Positions 60,699 through 64,000 of a stretch of 64,000 nt of DNA are shown here, piece by piece. Made by a program: the position numbers and the translations under genes. How positions within the stretch are numbered: the first letter of the stretch is position 1; the number at the start of each line of letters is the position of its first letter. Below the pieces are notes generated by a model, which had not been told where the DNA came from, did no database searches, and was given only the letters and a program-made list of their open reading frames with translations. Source of the stretch: CAZDBA01 sp965224765 (GTDB lineage Bacteria > Planctomycetota > Planctomycetia > Pirellulales > Pirellulaceae); assembly GCA_965224765.1 (NCBI GenBank), contig CBDDAC010000030.1:62001-126000 (forward strand), in the 5' to 3' direction.

Positions 60699-62225
60699 AT
60701 GATTCAAAACGCTTCCCTCGGCCTATCGCGCAAATTCGTCGCGATGTTCTTGCTGGGCTGCCTCGCTTGCTCACCGCTATGGGCCCAAACCGATTCGCCA
60801 TCATTTGAGGCAGACTTTGAAGCCCACATTCAACGCGTCATGAAAGAAAACTGGATCCCCGGCGCGGCAGTTGTGGTGGTTCAAGGTGACGAGACCTTGT
60901 TTCTCCAAGGTTACGGCATGGCCGATATCGAAGCGAATCGAAAAGTCACCCAAGACAGCATTTTCTATATTGCTTCATCCACCAAATCATTCACCGGATT
61001 GGCAGCAGCAATCTGCGGGCACCAAGGCAAACTCGATCTCAACAAGACGCTAGACCAGTGCCTTTCTGATGGCAATTTTCACCAGGAAATCGATCCAAGC
61101 ACGATTACGCTTCGTGATCTCCTCACCCACACACACGGAATTTCCAACAATGGTCCAGTGTCGTTTCGCTCAGCATTCTCAGGACAACACACTCCTGAAC
61201 TTCTCAAAGACCTATTGAAATTTCACGGTGTCGATGAGAACGGTAAGGAGTTTGAGTACGGAAACATCGGCTACAATCTGGCTGGGTTGGCAATTCAAAA
61301 CGAATTGGACATTCATTGGAAGGATTTGTTGCATCGAGAAATTTTCGAACCGCTGAACATGCAATCGACTACGGGACGAGTATCTCAAGCCGACGCAAGC
61401 AAATTAGCTATGCCCTATCGAATCCATCCAGACGGTTTCAGCAGATTGCATTACGGAAAAACAGACGACAACATGCATGCCGCTGGCGGACTGGTTACAA
61501 CGGCTGCGGATCTGGCAAATTGGTTGAAAATCAATATCAATCGTGGCGAACTTGACGGCGCACAGCTAATCCCCGAAGAAGTCTTTGAGCTGGCGCACGC
61601 TCCGCTTGCGAAACAGGAACGTAACGTGATGAGCTTTACTCGTGATGGATACGGTCTCGGCTGGAACACTGGCGAATACGATGGTGATCGATTCACTCAC
61701 CATTTTGGTGGCTTTAACGGATTCCATTGCCAAATCAGTTTCATGCCCGAAAAAAATATCGGAGTTGCGATTCTCGTGAACAGCGAATCTGGAGTCATGT
61801 TCGCTGATGTCGTTTCCCGATACGCGTACGATCACCTGCGTGGCGTTGCCGATCTTGAACAGCGATACTCTGAACAAGAATTGAAAGAGATGTCAGCTCA
61901 AGCCAATCATCGACGAGGGAGTATTGGCGCTGACCTGGAACGACGAGCAGCCCGCCCCCAGGAACTTCCCAAACCGTTGGAAGCCTACACGGGAACTTTC
62001 GAAAACGAGCAATTTGGGCAAGTGGTGTTTTCCGTCGTGGAAGGAAAACTGGAAGCAGTCATGGGGCCTTTGAGGAGTGCAGTAGAAACCTACGACGCGG
62101 AAAAGAACATGTTGAGGGTGGAACTCGTCGGAAATGGCCAAGTCGCAGAAGTGCAATTTGACGGAAAAGAAGAAGCGCAACGAGTCGTGATTAATGGCGA
62201 CACGTTTACGCGTGTTGAACGATAG
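60699..62225 (+). CDS. Exported class-C beta-lactamase-like serine hydrolase
   Basis: The 508-residue protein has a signal peptide (FLLGCLACSPLWAQ), then the beta-lactamase/transpeptidase fold: IASSTKSFTG with Ser93-x-x-Lys96, YGNIGYN for the Tyr-x-Asn motif, and HHFGGFNGF for the third motif. A C-terminal DUF3471-like domain of about 100 residues (PLEAYTGTFENEQFGQVVFS) follows. Such proteins are esterases, D-aminopeptidases or cell-wall hydrolases more often than true beta-lactamases. Antibiotic resistance should not be assumed. Confidence 0.9.
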   Translation: MIQNASLGLSRKFVAMFLLGCLACSPLWAQTDSPSFEADFEAHIQRVMKENWIPGAAVVVVQGDETLFLQGYGMADIEANRKVTQDSIFYIASSTKSFTGLAAAICGHQGKLDLNKTLDQCLSDGNFHQEIDPSTITLRDLLTHTHGISNNGPVSFRSAFSGQHTPELLKDLLKFHGVDENGKEFEYGNIGYNLAGLAIQNELDIHWKDLLHREIFEPLNMQSTTGRVSQADASKLAMPYRIHPDGFSRLHYGKTDDNMHAAGGLVTTAADLANWLKININRGELDGAQLIPEEVFELAHAPLAKQERNVMSFTRDGYGLGWNTGEYDGDRFTHHFGGFNGFHCQISFMPEKNIGVAILVNSESGVMFADVVSRYAYDHLRGVADLEQRYSEQELKEMSAQANHRRGSIGADLERRAARPQELPKPLEAYTGTFENEQFGQVVFSVVEGKLEAVMGPLRSAVETYDAEKNMLRVELVGNGQVAEVQFDGKEEAQRVVINGDTFTRVER

Positions 62226-62259
62226 CTCAAGATTCTCTCAGCACAATTCAACGAATCTG

Positions 62260-62284
62260 AGCGGCCACCGCCTGCGTGGCCGCT
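62260..62284 (+). terminator. GC-rich hairpin after the hydrolase gene
   Basis: AGCGGCCAC at 62260-62268 pairs with GTGGCCGCT at 62276-62284, loop of seven, 35 bases after the stop. There is no clear T run, so efficiency is uncertain. Confidence 0.55.
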
Positions 62285-62507
62285 TCGAAATGCACCGACC
62301 CTCTCGTTTTTGGTTTAGCAAACAAGTATCGCCCAAACAATTTACCATCTCTTTCCTGCAACAATGCAGTGCTTTTATCCGGGATGAAACGCAATCTAAG
62401 GGTTTTCTAAGGGTTTGCTTTCAGCGATCCTGATCAACCATTCGTATGATCTCAAGTTGCACGAGAACATCCTCGCAACATCGAGCAAACCTATTGGAGA
62501 TCGTCAA

Positions 62508-63944
62508 ATGAATCCGTACTCACGTCGCGCCTTTCTTAAATCGGGCATCGCAATCGCCACAGTCGCAGCCACTCAGACATCTGTGCTGTCCATGTCACCG
62601 TCTCGCACTTTCCAGGCTAGACCAGATGAAAACAAATTCCTGGAAGCGATCCGCAATGGAGATCAGCAAACAGTCCAGAAAATGCTCTCGAGTGACGCCA
62701 AGTTAGTCAATGCGCATGATGCGAACGGAAAAAGCGGTTACGTTTTGGCCGTACTGGGCAAGCATTCCGAGATCGCACAACTTTTGATTCAAGCAGGTTT
62801 TCAGACGGATCTTCACGAATCGGCTCTTGGGCTGAAATGGGACCGCTTTGAACAACTGGCAGCCGCCCAAGGGGACAACATCTCGGCAACCGTAAACGAA
62901 CACCATCCGCTTGGTGGTTCCGCGATGCTTGCAGCTGCAGTTGGTGGAGCCAGTACCGACATATGGCGAGTCTACGCAAAATGCGGCCAACCAAACGCCT
63001 TTTCTGACCAGGCGGACCTGACGCCTCTTCAGGCCGCACTACGATATCAAGATTTGGAAATTGCGGAGTTAACAGCTTTTACTCTCCTGTCAAATTCTGC
63101 CGATCCCAATGCGGTCGCTCGAACCGATTCTTCGCCGCTTCACATCGCAACGGAAAGAAGTTCCGATGACATTGTCGAAATGCTGATTCGCTTAGGGGCT
63201 CGTGTTGAAGCGAAAAACCGAAAAGGCGAAACCAGCTTGGACATCGCCCGCGCGAATCATGACCAATCACTCACCAAAATGCTTGAAAATCACCTGGAGA
63301 TTCCTCGCACCAATTTGACTTGGAGAGCCTCGGTCAATCGAGATGGTGACCGGTATCAGGAGCCTGTATGGGATGGCCTCCCCGATCAAAGCCGCGGCGA
63401 TTTCGTTGGAAGTTCCCATGGCAATTTGGCCAATGTTCAAAAAATGCTTCAGCAGGACAAACGATTTGCCCATAGCGTGTCGACAACTGGGGAACGGGCG
63501 GTCGAAGCAGCGGCCCACACGGGCAATCAAAAAATTGCGGAGAAGCTATTAACTGCCGGTGCCCCCTACTCATTGCCTACTGCAGTAATGATGAGCGATA
63601 TCGAAACCGTCAAACGCTGGCTGGACCAGGAGCCCGGTAGAATCCACGAACGAGGCGCTCATGATTTCCCGTTGCTCTATTATCCGATCATCGGAAAATG
63701 CGACCTTGAAATGCTACAGCTTTTGCTAGATCGTGGCGGCGAGGTAGAGCAACAAAACCTGATTGGCACCACTGCGTTGCATTTTGCTTGTATGCGAGAC
63801 GATGTCGATGCAGTCGAGTTGTTGATTGCCAACGGAGCGAATGTCAAACGCGTAGGTCGCAAGTTTGGTGGAAGAAAACAAACTCCATTGCAGGTTTCTC
63901 GCGACGCCAACATTATCAACATGTTAAAATCCAATGGCGCCTGA
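62508..63944 (+). CDS. Tat-exported ankyrin-repeat protein
   Basis: The 478-residue protein has a twin-Arg signal (SRRAFLKSGIAIATVAATQT) and ankyrin repeats throughout: NKFLEAIRNGDQQTVQKML, SGYVLAVLGKHSEIAQLLIQ, SSPLHIATERSSDDIVEMLI, GETSLDIARANHDQSLTKML, EAAAHTGNQKIAEKLLTAG and GTTALHFACMRDDVDAVELL. The Tat route suggests it folds in the cytoplasm before export, perhaps with a cofactor-bearing partner. ATG 62508 follows GGAG; the open frame upstream is not needed. The binding partner is unknown. Confidence 0.9.
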   Translation: MNPYSRRAFLKSGIAIATVAATQTSVLSMSPSRTFQARPDENKFLEAIRNGDQQTVQKMLSSDAKLVNAHDANGKSGYVLAVLGKHSEIAQLLIQAGFQTDLHESALGLKWDRFEQLAAAQGDNISATVNEHHPLGGSAMLAAAVGGASTDIWRVYAKCGQPNAFSDQADLTPLQAALRYQDLEIAELTAFTLLSNSADPNAVARTDSSPLHIATERSSDDIVEMLIRLGARVEAKNRKGETSLDIARANHDQSLTKMLENHLEIPRTNLTWRASVNRDGDRYQEPVWDGLPDQSRGDFVGSSHGNLANVQKMLQQDKRFAHSVSTTGERAVEAAAHTGNQKIAEKLLTAGAPYSLPTAVMMSDIETVKRWLDQEPGRIHERGAHDFPLLYYPIIGKCDLEMLQLLLDRGGEVEQQNLIGTTALHFACMRDDVDAVELLIANGANVKRVGRKFGGRKQTPLQVSRDANIINMLKSNGA

Positions 63945-63975
63945 TTCCTGAACTAATGTCAGGGTGTATGGATTT

Positions 63976-64000
63976 GGGAGGTTGAGGCTCCCGCCGAAAC
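63976..64000 (-). repeat. Dispersed hairpin repeat, copy 5
   Basis: This is the complement orientation of the G variant, ending exactly at the window edge. It begins 32 bases after the ankyrin gene stop. Confidence 0.85.

Noticed and set aside
60699..62225. Calling the serine hydrolase a beta-lactamase resistance gene
   Set aside because: The motif set is shared by esterases and peptidases, and the C-terminal extra domain is typical for non-resistance members.
1..64000. CRISPR array
   Set aside because: The only regular repeats are the 183-bp tandem units and dispersed hairpins; spacing and unit size do not fit CRISPR, and no cas gene is present.

Overview
The window looks like chromosome from a planctomycete, probably of the Pirellula/Rhodopirellula type. 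The basis is family content: a FhcA-type formylmethanofuran dehydrogenase subunit outside any methanogen, an ECF sigma factor directly followed by a Ser/Thr kinase with a WD40 tail, a pseudokinase, FGE-sulfatase and YwqK proteins, small secreted proteins, and intergenic repeats carrying the core ACCCGACGCGTCAGCGAGG, which I recall from Rhodopirellula-type genomes. This is inference; no rRNA or other marker is present. I found no rRNA, tRNA or CRISPR array.

Layout. 1-350 holds a short inverted-repeat element inserted in a dispersed repeat. 354-26.0 kb is a housekeeping region: c-type cytochrome, kptA, ispH facing a degenerate squalene/phytoene-synthase homologue, a membrane-anchored MutS-like ATPase, a 915-residue coiled-coil protein, cydAB, a frameshifted glutamate dehydrogenase, a pseudokinase followed by a zinc-ribbon membrane protein, fhcA, a YwqK-repeat protein and a queuosine-precursor transporter. 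26.5-31.9 kb is a glycine cleavage block, gcvT-gcvH-gcvP-lipM, where the last gene probably lipoylates GcvH. 32.1-35.1 kb has an FHA protein, an ECF sigma/anti-sigma pair and a metallophosphoesterase.

35.1-36.3 kb is a small repeat zone with an internally deleted IS1182-like remnant. Then come a small conserved protein, a TPR lipoprotein and the serine pathway pair serC-serA with a strong terminator. 41.6-50.3 kb is a decaying accessory zone: an intact ECF sigma factor and kinase domain, a WD40 tail broken by many frameshifts, a broken M48 metalloprotease, an IS256-family element joining that fragment to a truncated FGE gene, and another truncated secreted-protein gene. 51-59 kb holds small membrane, secreted and VOC proteins. 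58.8-59.7 kb has four tandem copies of a roughly 183-bp repeat that read partly as protein. The window ends with an AraC regulator, a class-C beta-lactamase-like serine hydrolase and a Tat-exported ankyrin protein.

Strongest hunting results: (i) the 147-bp MITE-like element with 15-bp terminal repeats and a GTCA target duplication; (ii) a hairpin repeat with five copies in the window; (iii) the 183-bp tandem array sharing the GACGCGTCAGCGAGG core with (i); (iv) the pseudokinase/zinc-ribbon pair; (v) the active-site-less squalene-synthase homologue; (vi) the gdh frameshift in a G4 run. Start codons were re-chosen where an upstream ribosome binding site or signal peptide argued for it. Function calls rest on motif reading, not on database searches.
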